From the NCBI GenBank assembly GCA_013824215.1, contig PNNM01000068.1, positions 1 to 5,821 on the forward strand: 5,821 nucleotides of DNA, in the 5' to 3' direction. Of the stretch, positions 1 to 5,821 are shown piece after piece. Made by a program: the position numbers and the translations under genes. The notes under the pieces were generated by a model. It ran no database searches and was not told where the DNA came from. It saw only the letters and a program-made list of their open reading frames with translations. How positions within the stretch are numbered: the first letter of the stretch is position 1; each line of letters starts with the position of its first letter. The stretch is from Coriobacteriaceae bacterium. GTDB lineage: Bacteria > Actinomycetota > Coriobacteriia > Anaerosomatales > D1FN1-002.

Positions 1-2
1 CG

Positions 3-3000
3 ATGCTCATCGCGGGCATGCCCGAGGCGGCGGGCCGCGTGGTCCACGCCGTCCGCTCGGGCCGGCGCATCGTCGTGTTCGGCGACTTCGATCTCGACGG
101 CGTGTCTTCCGCCGCGCTGGCCACGGTCGGGCTGCGCTCGCTTGGCGCGGACGTCGCCGCCATCGTCCCGCACCGCTTCCGCGAGGGCTACGGCCTGTCC
201 GCGCCCGCCATCGAGAGGATGAAGCTGCTGTCGCCGGAGCTCGTGATCACCGTGGACTGCGGGATCTCGGGCGCCGCCGAGGTCGAGATGCTGCGCGCCT
301 CGGGTATCGAGGTGGTCGTCACCGACCACCACGAGCCGGGTGAGGGCGTGCCCTCAGGCGTGCCGATCGTGGACCCCAAGCTCGCCGATGCCGGGGACGG
401 TGCGGTCTCGGCCTCGCTGGCGGGCGCGGGAGTGGCGCTGAAGCTGGTGCAGGCGGTCGGTGGTCTGCTCGGCGCCGAGGAGGCGTGGCGGGATCTTGCC
501 GACCTCGCGATGCTCGGCACCGTCGCGGACATCGTGCCGCTCGACGGCGAGAACCGCGCGCTCGTCGCGGCCGGTCTCGCGTCGATGCGGACAGCTCCGC
601 GGGTCTGTCTCGCCGCTCTGGCCGAGGCGGCCGGCGTCGACCTTTCGGGGGCGAACGCCGATACCGTGGCGTTCGCGCTCGCCCCCAGGCTGAATGCGGC
701 GGGCAGGGTGGCGGACCCGTCACTGGCGCTCGACCTGTTGCTCGAGGACGACCCGGACCGGGCGGCCGCCCTGGCGCGGACGCTCGACGAGCACAACCGC
801 CTCCGACAGGAAGTCGAGCTGGACCTGTACGAGCGCGCTTCGCAGGCGGCGGAGCGCGTCTTCGCCGCCGGCGACCGGGCACTCGTGCTCTCGGGCGAGC
901 AGTGGCACGAGGGCGTGAAGGGCATCGTGGCGTCTCGCCTGGCGAACGAGTACGGGGTACCGGCGCTGCTGTTCTCGATCGAGGACGGGATCGCGCGAGG
1001 CTCGGGCCGGAGCGCGGGCAGGGTGGACCTCCACGCTGCGGTGACCGCCGCGTCCGAGACGCTCGAGCGGTTCGGCGGGCACACCGCCGCGGTGGGGATG
1101 ACGCTTGCCGCGGCGGACCTCCCACGCTTCGAGGAGGCGTTCCGCGCGGCTCTCGACGCGGTGCCCGAAGACGAGTTCGCCTCTGAGACCGTGGTGGACG
1201 CGGAGGTGCCGTTCGAGCGTCTCGGCGTGGAACTCGCCGCCGAGATCTCGCTGCTCGAACCGTTCGGCTTCGGCAACCCGCGGCCGCTGCTCGCCACGAG
1301 AGACGTGTTCATGACGGGGCGCCGCCGCGTGGGCAAGACCGCGAACCACCTGCGCTTCGATGCCTTCGACGGAGCGCTGGCCCTGCCCGCGGTGGCGTTC
1401 CGCTGCCGCGACATCTCCGTGATGGCGGAGCGCGAATCGGCCGTGGACCTCGCGTACCAGCTCGACGTCGACGAGTGGCGCGGCAGGCGTCGCGTGCAGC
1501 TGCTCGTGCGCGATATCGCCTCGCATGAGGCGCGCTCCGAGGGCCTTGCGGCCGAGCTGGTCGACGAGCTGTTCGAGCGGGCGGACGAGATCCTCGCCGG
1601 CGGCGAGTACGCAGGCATAAGCGACGCCGACTCGTTCCACACGAAACTCGCCGGCGTGACGTTCGAAGGCAGGCAGGCAGTCCTGTCCCGTCTCGTCCCG
1701 GGGACGCCGCTGAGACTCGACCGGCAGCCGGAGAACCCGCACGACGCATGCGCGTGCGCGCTGTTCGCGCCCGACGGCGAGCAGGTAGGGTTCCTCAATC
1801 GCCGGCTGGCGGCGGTGCTCGCTCCGGTGCTCGACGCGGGGGTCGAGTACGACGTCGAGGTCAGCGAGGTCACCGGTGGCGAGGAGGGGCGTTCGCTCGG
1901 CGTGAACGTGGTGGTCGTCCGACGGGGGGCGGCCGATGCGGCGGTCGACGCGGCGACGCGCGCGGAACGGCGCGCCGAACTGCGCGCGCTGGACCCGGCT
2001 GAGCTCGACGCGGCGCTCGTGCGCCACTTCATCGGGGAGAGGCCGCTGCACGAGGCGCAGCGCGAAGCGCTCGAGGTGCTCTCCCTCGGCGAGAGCTGCC
2101 TGCTGGTGATGGCAACGGGACGGGGCAAGTCGCTCGTCTTCCACCTGCACGCGGCGCGCGAGGCGCTGCGTGCCGGGCGCGCGAGCGTCTTCGTCTACCC
2201 CCTGCGGGCGCTCGTGGCCGACCAGGCGTTCCATCTCGAGGAGACGCTCGGCGGCATCGGGCTTGCCGCTTGCACGCTGACCGGGGAGACCGCGCCGGGC
2301 GGACGGGACGAGACGTTCGCGGCGCTCGCCGCGGGTGAGCTGGATGTCGTGCTCACGACCCCCGAGTTCCTCGACCGCCACGCGGGACGTTTCGCGGAGA
2401 CCGGGCGGGTCGGCTTCCTGGTGGTCGACGAGGCCCACCACGTCGGGATGGCGAGAGCCGGCCATCGCCCCGCGTACGCCCGGCTCGGGGAGGTGCTGGG
2501 CCCGCTCGGCGGACCGACGGTCCTGGCGGTCACCGCGACGGCCGGAGACGAGACCGCCGAGGCCGTACGCTCGGTGCTCGGCATCTCGAGGGTGGTGACG
2601 GACCCGACCGTTCGCGAGAACCTGAGGATCGAGGACCGGCGTGGTGTCGCGGGCTCAGTGGAGGCGAAGGACGCGTACCTCGCCTCGATCGCCGGCGGCG
2701 GGGAGAAACTCATCGTCTACGTGAACAGCCGCGAGCAGTCGGTGCGGATCGCACGCGCGCTGCGAGCGAAGGTGCCGCCTCTCGCGTACCGCACCGCCTT
2801 CTACAACGGCGGGCTGGCACGCCCCGCCCGCCATGCGGTGGAGCGCGCGTTCCGTGAGGGGGACATCACGGTCGTCGTCGCGACGAGCGCCTTCGGAGAG
2901 GGTGTCAACATCCCCGACATCCGGCATGTCGCGCTCTATCACATGCCCTTCAACGACGTGGAGTTCAACCAGATGTCCGGGAGGGCCGGTCGCGACGGCC

Positions 3001-3485
3001 TGCCCGCGCACGTGCACCTGCTGTTCGGGCCGAAGGACGCGAAGCTCAACGAGATGATCCTCGATGCCGGGGCGCCGGAGCGTGACGACCTGGCGGCCCT
3101 GTGGCTCGTGCTGAAAGACCTCGATCGCGAGGCCGCCGGTCCGTTCGAGATCACGAACGCCGAGCTCGCCGAACAAGTGAAGGTGAGGCGGTCGGGCGCG
3201 CGCCTCACCGACAAGGGCGTCTCCGCCGGGGTCTCCGTCTTCCGGGAGCTCGGGCTGGTGACGGGGGAGGGTCACGGCGCGTACCGGCGTCTCGCCCTCG
3301 TCCCGGACGCGGAGCGCGCCGACCTCGCCTCTTCGGTCCGCTACGCGGAAGCGCGCGACGAGATCGAGCAGTTCGCGGCGTTCAGGGAGTGGGTGCTCGG
3401 CGCGCCCGCAGAAGAGTTGCTGGTCACCTTCAACCGCCCCATACTGCCTACACGCGTCTCGAACCCGACCGGCGGAAGACCATGA
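3..3485 (+). CDS. recJ: RecJ exonuclease fused to HIRAN domain and RecQ-like helicase (5' partial)
   Basis: This is a composite DNA-repair enzyme, predicted to degrade 5'-ended single strands and unwind duplex DNA. Residues are numbered from the ATG at 3. RecJ motifs seen are GDFDLDG (27-33), D85 in VTVDCG-like context, TDHHE (107-111) and VADIVP around D176; together these supply the metal-binding Asp/His set of DHH phosphoesterases. PRLNAAGR (228-235) follows, then a DHHA1 domain with WHEGVKGIVASR (301-312) and GGH (358-360), and an OB domain with EPFGFGNPRP (419-428). A HIRAN domain lies at about 544-640 and a RecQ-like helicase at about 676-1010, followed by a cysteine-free tail with a probable winged helix (about 1049-1100). 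The frame is uninterrupted. Family RecJ proteins carry roughly 50-60 residues before the GDxDxDG region that are absent here, so the ATG at 3 is probably internal and the true start lies upstream. It overlaps rel by 4 bases. RecJ identity is near certain; the activity of the fusion is inferred. Confidence 0.93.
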   Translation: MLIAGMPEAAGRVVHAVRSGRRIVVFGDFDLDGVSSAALATVGLRSLGADVAAIVPHRFREGYGLSAPAIERMKLLSPELVITVDCGISGAAEVEMLRASGIEVVVTDHHEPGEGVPSGVPIVDPKLADAGDGAVSASLAGAGVALKLVQAVGGLLGAEEAWRDLADLAMLGTVADIVPLDGENRALVAAGLASMRTAPRVCLAALAEAAGVDLSGANADTVAFALAPRLNAAGRVADPSLALDLLLEDDPDRAAALARTLDEHNRLRQEVELDLYERASQAAERVFAAGDRALVLSGEQWHEGVKGIVASRLANEYGVPALLFSIEDGIARGSGRSAGRVDLHAAVTAASETLERFGGHTAAVGMTLAAADLPRFEEAFRAALDAVPEDEFASETVVDAEVPFERLGVELAAEISLLEPFGFGNPRPLLATRDVFMTGRRRVGKTANHLRFDAFDGALALPAVAFRCRDISVMAERESAVDLAYQLDVDEWRGRRRVQLLVRDIASHEARSEGLAAELVDELFERADEILAGGEYAGISDADSFHTKLAGVTFEGRQAVLSRLVPGTPLRLDRQPENPHDACACALFAPDGEQVGFLNRRLAAVLAPVLDAGVEYDVEVSEVTGGEEGRSLGVNVVVVRRGAADAAVDAATRAERRAELRALDPAELDAALVRHFIGERPLHEAQREALEVLSLGESCLLVMATGRGKSLVFHLHAAREALRAGRASVFVYPLRALVADQAFHLEETLGGIGLAACTLTGETAPGGRDETFAALAAGELDVVLTTPEFLDRHAGRFAETGRVGFLVVDEAHHVGMARAGHRPAYARLGEVLGPLGGPTVLAVTATAGDETAEAVRSVLGISRVVTDPTVRENLRIEDRRGVAGSVEAKDAYLASIAGGGEKLIVYVNSREQSVRIARALRAKVPPLAYRTAFYNGGLARPARHAVERAFREGDITVVVATSAFGEGVNIPDIRHVALYHMPFNDVEFNQMSGRAGRDGLPAHVHLLFGPKDAKLNEMILDAGAPERDDLAALWLVLKDLDREAAGPFEITNAELAEQVKVRRSGARLTDKGVSAGVSVFRELGLVTGEGHGAYRRLALVPDAERADLASSVRYAEARDEIEQFAAFREWVLGAPAEELLVTFNRPILPTRVSNPTGGRP
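1632..1922 (+). other. HIRAN domain within the RecJ-helicase protein
   Basis: Residues about 544-640 of the fusion match the HIRAN pattern. There is an opening SFHTKLAGVTFEGRQ strand-turn-strand (544-558), then a 'G-x-x-L-x-L-x-R-x-P-x-N-P-x-D' core with PENPHDACA at 576-584, then an 'hGFLxxxLAxxLAPxLDxG' helix. The segment ends in a run of hydrophobic beta residues near 634-639. In the eukaryotic fork-remodelling ATPase HLTF this domain binds the 3'-OH end of single-stranded DNA. In bacteria HIRAN occurs alone or joined to helicases and nucleases. Here it sits between the two catalytic halves, preceded by a charged helical linker (about 508-535) and followed by an Ala/Arg/Glu-rich linker (about 641-675). 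DNA-end binding is inferred from the family, not shown. Confidence 0.82.
2028..3032 (+). other. RecQ-like SF2 DEAH helicase module of the fusion protein
   Basis: Helicase motifs appear in canonical order. They are a motif 0/Q-type segment FIGERPLHEAQ (676-686), Walker A ATGRGKS (704-710), motif Ia PLRALVADQ (733-741), TTPEF, motif II DEAH (809-812), motif III TATA (844-847), motif IV IVYVNSRE (904-911), motif V ATSAFGEGVNIPDIR (960-974) and motif VI QMSGRAGRDG (990-999). Motif VI and 'RPxY' after the DEAH box resemble RecQ more than other SF2 families. Unlike classical RecQ, the segment after DEAH (813-824) has no Trp or Phe, and no cysteine follows motif VI, so the RecQ zinc-binding subdomain and HRDC are absent. 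ATPase activity is expected because the nucleotide-binding residues are intact. A 3'->5' polarity is inferred from the RecQ family only. Confidence 0.88.
3482..3485 (+). promoter_or_regulatory. ATGA stop/start overlap coupling recJ fusion to rel
   Basis: The TGA of the RecJ-helicase gene (3483-3485) shares bases with the ATG of rel (3482-3484). A weak Shine-Dalgarno-like GGAAG lies at 3474-3478, only three bases before the ATG. The short spacing and the overlap suggest that rel translation depends partly on ribosomes terminating on the upstream gene. No promoter-like gap is present. Confidence 0.75.
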
Positions 3486-5692
3486 CAGTCACCATCGAGC
3501 AGATCGAAGCGCAGGTCAGGTCGTACAACCCGGGTGCCGACCTCACCGGATTGGACGCCGCGTACGAGTTCGCCCTCAAGGCCCACGAGGGACAGGAGCG
3601 CCTCACGGGCGAGCCGTTCGTGAGCCATCCGCTCGAGGTCGGGCTCATCCTCGCTGAACTGAACCTCGACACCGCCACCCTGCAGGCGGCGCTGCTCCAC
3701 GACGTCGTCGAGGACAGCGGTGTCCGCCTGATAAGGGTCAAGGAGCAGTTCGGCCCCGAGGTGGCCTCACTCGTCGACGGCGTGACCAAACTCGGCCGCA
3801 TCAAGTTCGACACGGTCGCCGAGCAGCAGTCCGAGAACTTCCGCAAGATGCTCATCGCGATGGCCAAGGACATCCGGGTCATCCTGATCAAGCTGGCCGA
3901 CCGCCTGCACAACATGCGCACGCTGGCGGCGCTCCCGGAGGAGAAGCAGCGGAGCAAGGCCATCGAGACGATGGAGATCTACGCGCCCCTGGCCAATCGG
4001 CTCGGTATCTCGCAGATCAAGTGGGAACTCGAGGACCTGGCCTTCTACTACCTGGAGCCGGCGAAGTTCCACCAGGTGGAGCGGATGGTCGCCGAGAGCC
4101 GCCGCGCGCGCGAGGCGTACCTGAAGGAGGTCATCGACACGCTGTCCTCGGAGTTGGAGGCGATCGGCATCACCGCCGAGATCTCGGGGCGGCCGAAGCA
4201 CCTGTACAGCATCTACCAGAAGATGTCGTACAGAGGCAAGGAGTTCTCCGAGATCTACGACCTGATCGCGCTGCGGATCGTCGTCGACTCGGTCAAGGAC
4301 TGCTACGGCGCGCTGGGCACCATCCACTCGATCTGGAAGCCGGTGCCCGGGCGCTTCAAGGACTACGTGGCGATGCCCAAGTTCAACATGTACCAGTCGC
4401 TCCACACCACCGTCATCGGTCCCGCCGGGCGGCCGCTCGAACTGCAGATCCGCACCGAGGACATGCACCGCACCGCGGAGTACGGCATCGCGGCGCACTG
4501 GCGGTACAAGGCGGGCGGCCGAAGCGACGAGACCTTCGACGAGCGCCTCTCCTGGCTGCGTCAGATGCTCGAGTGGCAGACGGAGCTGAAAGACCCCCGC
4601 GAGTTCATGGAGGCCCTCAAGATCGACCTGTTCGAGGACGAGGTCTTCGTGTTCACGCCGAAGGGCGACGTCATCTCGCTGCGCCGCGGGTCCACGCCGC
4701 TCGACTTCGCGTACATGATCCACACCGAGGTGGGGAACCACTGCGTGGGCGCGAAGGTCAACGGCGCCATCGTGCCGCTGACCTACGAGTTGCAGATGGG
4801 CGACCGCGTCGACGTGCTCACCAGCAAGAGCGCGAGCCCCTCGCGGGACTGGCTCGGCGTCGTGAGGACATCTTCGGCGCGCAGCAAGATACGCGCGCAC
4901 TTCGCCAAGGTCAGCCGTGTCGACGACAAGCAGAAGGGCAAGGACGAGCTTCTCAAGATCATGCGCAAGCACGGGATGGGCCTCTCCTCCCAACCCTCGG
5001 TCAAGGCGCTCGAGGCGGTGGCCGCCGAGCTCAACTTCAAGGCCACCGACGACCTGCTGGCGCATGTGGGCGCGGGCAAGGAGAGCGCCCAGAAGATCGT
5101 CACCAAGCTGCTCAAGCACATGGAGGGGGAGGGCGGCAAGCCGCCCGCGAAGACCGAGGCGCCCGAGGAGGGACTGCCGCCGACCGTCCCGATGACGCCG
5201 CCGCGCCGCCGCCGCCGCTCACCCACGGGCGTGGCCGTGAAGGGTATCGACGACGTGCTGGTGCGGCTCGCCCGTTGCTGCAACCCGGTCCCCGGCGACG
5301 AGATCGTCGGCTTCGTGACGAGAGGGCGTGGCGTCTCGGTGCACCGGCGGGACTGCCCGAACGCCGCGGATCTGCTGAAGTCGCCGGAGCGCATCCTCGA
5401 GGTCGACTGGGAGCAGTCGCCCGACTCCGTCTACCTCGTCGAGATCCACGTCGAGGCGCTCGACCGGACCGGCCTGCTGAAGGACATCTCCGTGGTGCTC
5501 GCCGAGGCGGGCGTCAACATCCTGTCGGCGAACGTGACCACGGACCGGAGCGGCATCGCCAACCTGCGCTTCCTGTTCGAACTCGGGAACATGGACCAGC
5601 TGAACAAGGTGCTCGCGTCGGTGAAGGCCGTGGGTGGCGTGTTCGACGCCCGCCGCCAGATGCCCCATGGCTCCGGGGGCAAGCCTCGGTGA
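3482..5692 (+). CDS. rel: Bifunctional (p)ppGpp synthetase/hydrolase, RelA/SpoT family
   Basis: This 736-residue cytoplasmic enzyme is predicted to make (p)ppGpp from GTP/GDP and ATP on starved ribosomes and to hydrolyse it back, controlling the stringent response. The length is normal for long RSH proteins. The HD hydrolase domain (about 20-165) shows H49, HD at 73-74, E77/D78 and D140 in LADRLHNMR. The synthetase domain (about 200-340) shows RPKHLYSIYQK (237-247), D260, RFKD (291-294), Y304 and E320/Q322. RFKD is the RXKD form typical of bifunctional Rel, not the EXDD form of monofunctional RelA. A TGS domain (about 386-446), a helical domain (about 450-545), a Pro/Arg-rich linker (547-587), a zinc-finger/RIS domain with CC (599-600), H621 and C625, and an ACT domain (about 651-724) follow. 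The frame stays open upstream to 3101, but family N-termini and the stop overlap favour the ATG at 3482. It also overlaps the next gene by 4 bases. Confidence 0.97.
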   Translation: MTVTIEQIEAQVRSYNPGADLTGLDAAYEFALKAHEGQERLTGEPFVSHPLEVGLILAELNLDTATLQAALLHDVVEDSGVRLIRVKEQFGPEVASLVDGVTKLGRIKFDTVAEQQSENFRKMLIAMAKDIRVILIKLADRLHNMRTLAALPEEKQRSKAIETMEIYAPLANRLGISQIKWELEDLAFYYLEPAKFHQVERMVAESRRAREAYLKEVIDTLSSELEAIGITAEISGRPKHLYSIYQKMSYRGKEFSEIYDLIALRIVVDSVKDCYGALGTIHSIWKPVPGRFKDYVAMPKFNMYQSLHTTVIGPAGRPLELQIRTEDMHRTAEYGIAAHWRYKAGGRSDETFDERLSWLRQMLEWQTELKDPREFMEALKIDLFEDEVFVFTPKGDVISLRRGSTPLDFAYMIHTEVGNHCVGAKVNGAIVPLTYELQMGDRVDVLTSKSASPSRDWLGVVRTSSARSKIRAHFAKVSRVDDKQKGKDELLKIMRKHGMGLSSQPSVKALEAVAAELNFKATDDLLAHVGAGKESAQKIVTKLLKHMEGEGGKPPAKTEAPEEGLPPTVPMTPPRRRRRSPTGVAVKGIDDVLVRLARCCNPVPGDEIVGFVTRGRGVSVHRRDCPNAADLLKSPERILEVDWEQSPDSVYLVEIHVEALDRTGLLKDISVVLAEAGVNILSANVTTDRSGIANLRFLFELGNMDQLNKVLASVKAVGGVFDARRQMPHGSGGKPR
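5204..5218 (+). repeat. (CGC)5 run encoding five arginines in the Rel linker
   Basis: Five in-frame CGC codons encode R575-R579. They lie in a Pro/Lys/Glu/Arg-rich, probably disordered linker between the helical and zinc-finger domains of Rel. Length changes by whole units would keep the frame. It may simply reflect high GC content and a basic linker. Confidence 0.6.
5689..5692 (+). promoter_or_regulatory. GTGA stop/start overlap coupling rel to the MBL gene
   Basis: The TGA ending rel (5690-5692) overlaps a GTG start (5689-5691). A G-rich stretch (GGGGG, 5675-5679) lies nine bases upstream and could serve as a weak ribosome-binding site. The arrangement mirrors the upstream junction and supports one polycistronic message. 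Confidence 0.65.
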
Positions 5693-5821
5693 GGGTGCGG
5701 CGTCTCGTCCTCGGGCCGCTCGAGACCAACTGCTGGCTCGCCGACGACGAGGCCGGCGGGCCGGTCGCGGTGATCGACCCGGCCGGCGACTCAGACGAGC
5801 TGCTGGGCGCGATCTCGGGCG
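5689..5821 (+). CDS. Metallo-beta-lactamase-fold hydrolase, glyoxalase II/YcbL-like (3' partial)
   Basis: Only the first 44 codons are present. Read from the GTG at 5689 the product begins MRVRRLVLGPLETNCWLADD and continues with a strand ending VAVIDPAGDSDELL. The pattern 'xxxGPLxTNCxL...xxxIDPxGD' is the usual N-terminus of small MBL-fold hydrolases annotated as hydroxyacylglutathione hydrolase or YcbL. These are zinc-dependent cytoplasmic enzymes that cleave thioesters or related substrates. The zinc-binding HxHxDH motif would lie beyond the window, so catalytic competence cannot be judged. The GTG at 5695 is an alternative start, but the 5689 start gives the common length ahead of GPLxTN and overlaps the rel stop. 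MBL genes are often found beside rel and hisS in Gram-positive genomes, which fits. The exact substrate is unknown. Confidence 0.85.
   Translation, partial: MRVRRLVLGPLETNCWLADDEAGGPVAVIDPAGDSDELLGAISG

Noticed and set aside
1667..1680. GGCA tandem units inside the HIRAN coding region as a possible slippage switch
   Set aside because: There are only about three units, encoding ordinary conserved-looking residues; this is too short to argue for phase variation.
1620..2030. The RecJ-helicase fusion could be two genes joined by a missed stop or frameshift
   Set aside because: The frame is continuous, with a coherent HIRAN domain between the halves and no degraded start or stop region; only the weak internal GTG at 1902 is notable.
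188..2128. Long minus-strand open frame (646 codons) opposite the RecJ part
   Set aside because: It is rich in Ser/Ala/Arg with no recognisable domain and lies antisense to clear RecJ and HIRAN coding sequence. Long spurious frames are expected in very GC-rich genes.
720..2465. Minus-strand open frame (581 codons) across RecJ, HIRAN and helicase
   Set aside because: Its composition is dominated by Arg, Glu, His and Val with no motifs, and it is fully antisense to a well-supported gene.
3101..3481. N-terminal extension of Rel in the same frame from an ATG at 3101
   Set aside because: The extra 127 residues are Arg-rich low-complexity sequence overlapping the helicase C-terminus, and known Rel proteins begin close to the ATG at 3482.
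3767..5119. Minus-strand open frame (450 codons) opposite rel
   Set aside because: It is a shadow of the rel reading frame: Leu/Asp/Arg/Val/His-rich with no domain signature.
1..5821. CRISPR, tRNA/rRNA, insertion sequence, attachment site or terminator
   Set aside because: No spaced direct repeats, transposase motifs, inverted-repeat-plus-T-run structures or non-coding stretches were seen; the window is coding throughout.

Overview
The window is very GC-rich, fully coding bacterial DNA. It carries three consecutive plus-strand genes, joined by two 4-base stop/start overlaps (ATGA at 3482-3485, GTGA at 5689-5692). No intergenic DNA, RNA gene, mobile element, CRISPR array or terminator is visible. 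The layout reads as the middle of one operon.

Region 1 (3-3485; the 5' end lies outside the window) encodes a large composite DNA-repair protein. Its order is a complete-looking RecJ-type 5'->3' single-strand exonuclease core (DHH, DHHA1 and OB domains), then a HIRAN domain, then a RecQ-like superfamily 2 helicase with all main motifs, then a probable winged-helix tail. Region 2 (3482-5692) encodes a full-length bifunctional RelA/SpoT-family enzyme (Rel) for (p)ppGpp synthesis and hydrolysis, with both active sites intact. Region 3 (5689-5821; the 3' end lies outside the window) is the first 44 codons of a metallo-beta-lactamase-fold hydrolase of the glyoxalase II/YcbL type.

The order recJ, rel, MBL hydrolase resembles the conserved Gram-positive neighbourhood recJ-apt-relA-(dtd)-MBL-hisS-aspS, but without apt. 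With the high GC content this suggests a high-GC Gram-positive, perhaps an Actinomycetota lineage such as Coriobacteriia. That assignment is inference only.

The most notable object is the RecJ-HIRAN-RecQ-like protein. RecJ and RecQ normally act as separate partners, with RecQ unwinding and RecJ degrading the 5'-ended strand. Here both activities sit on one chain, with a domain known in eukaryotic HLTF to bind 3' DNA ends between them. The helicase half departs from classical RecQ: it lacks the aromatic residues of the aromatic-rich loop, the zinc-binding cysteines and an HRDC domain. Translational coupling to rel would place a repair or fork-processing enzyme and the stringent-response regulator on the same message.
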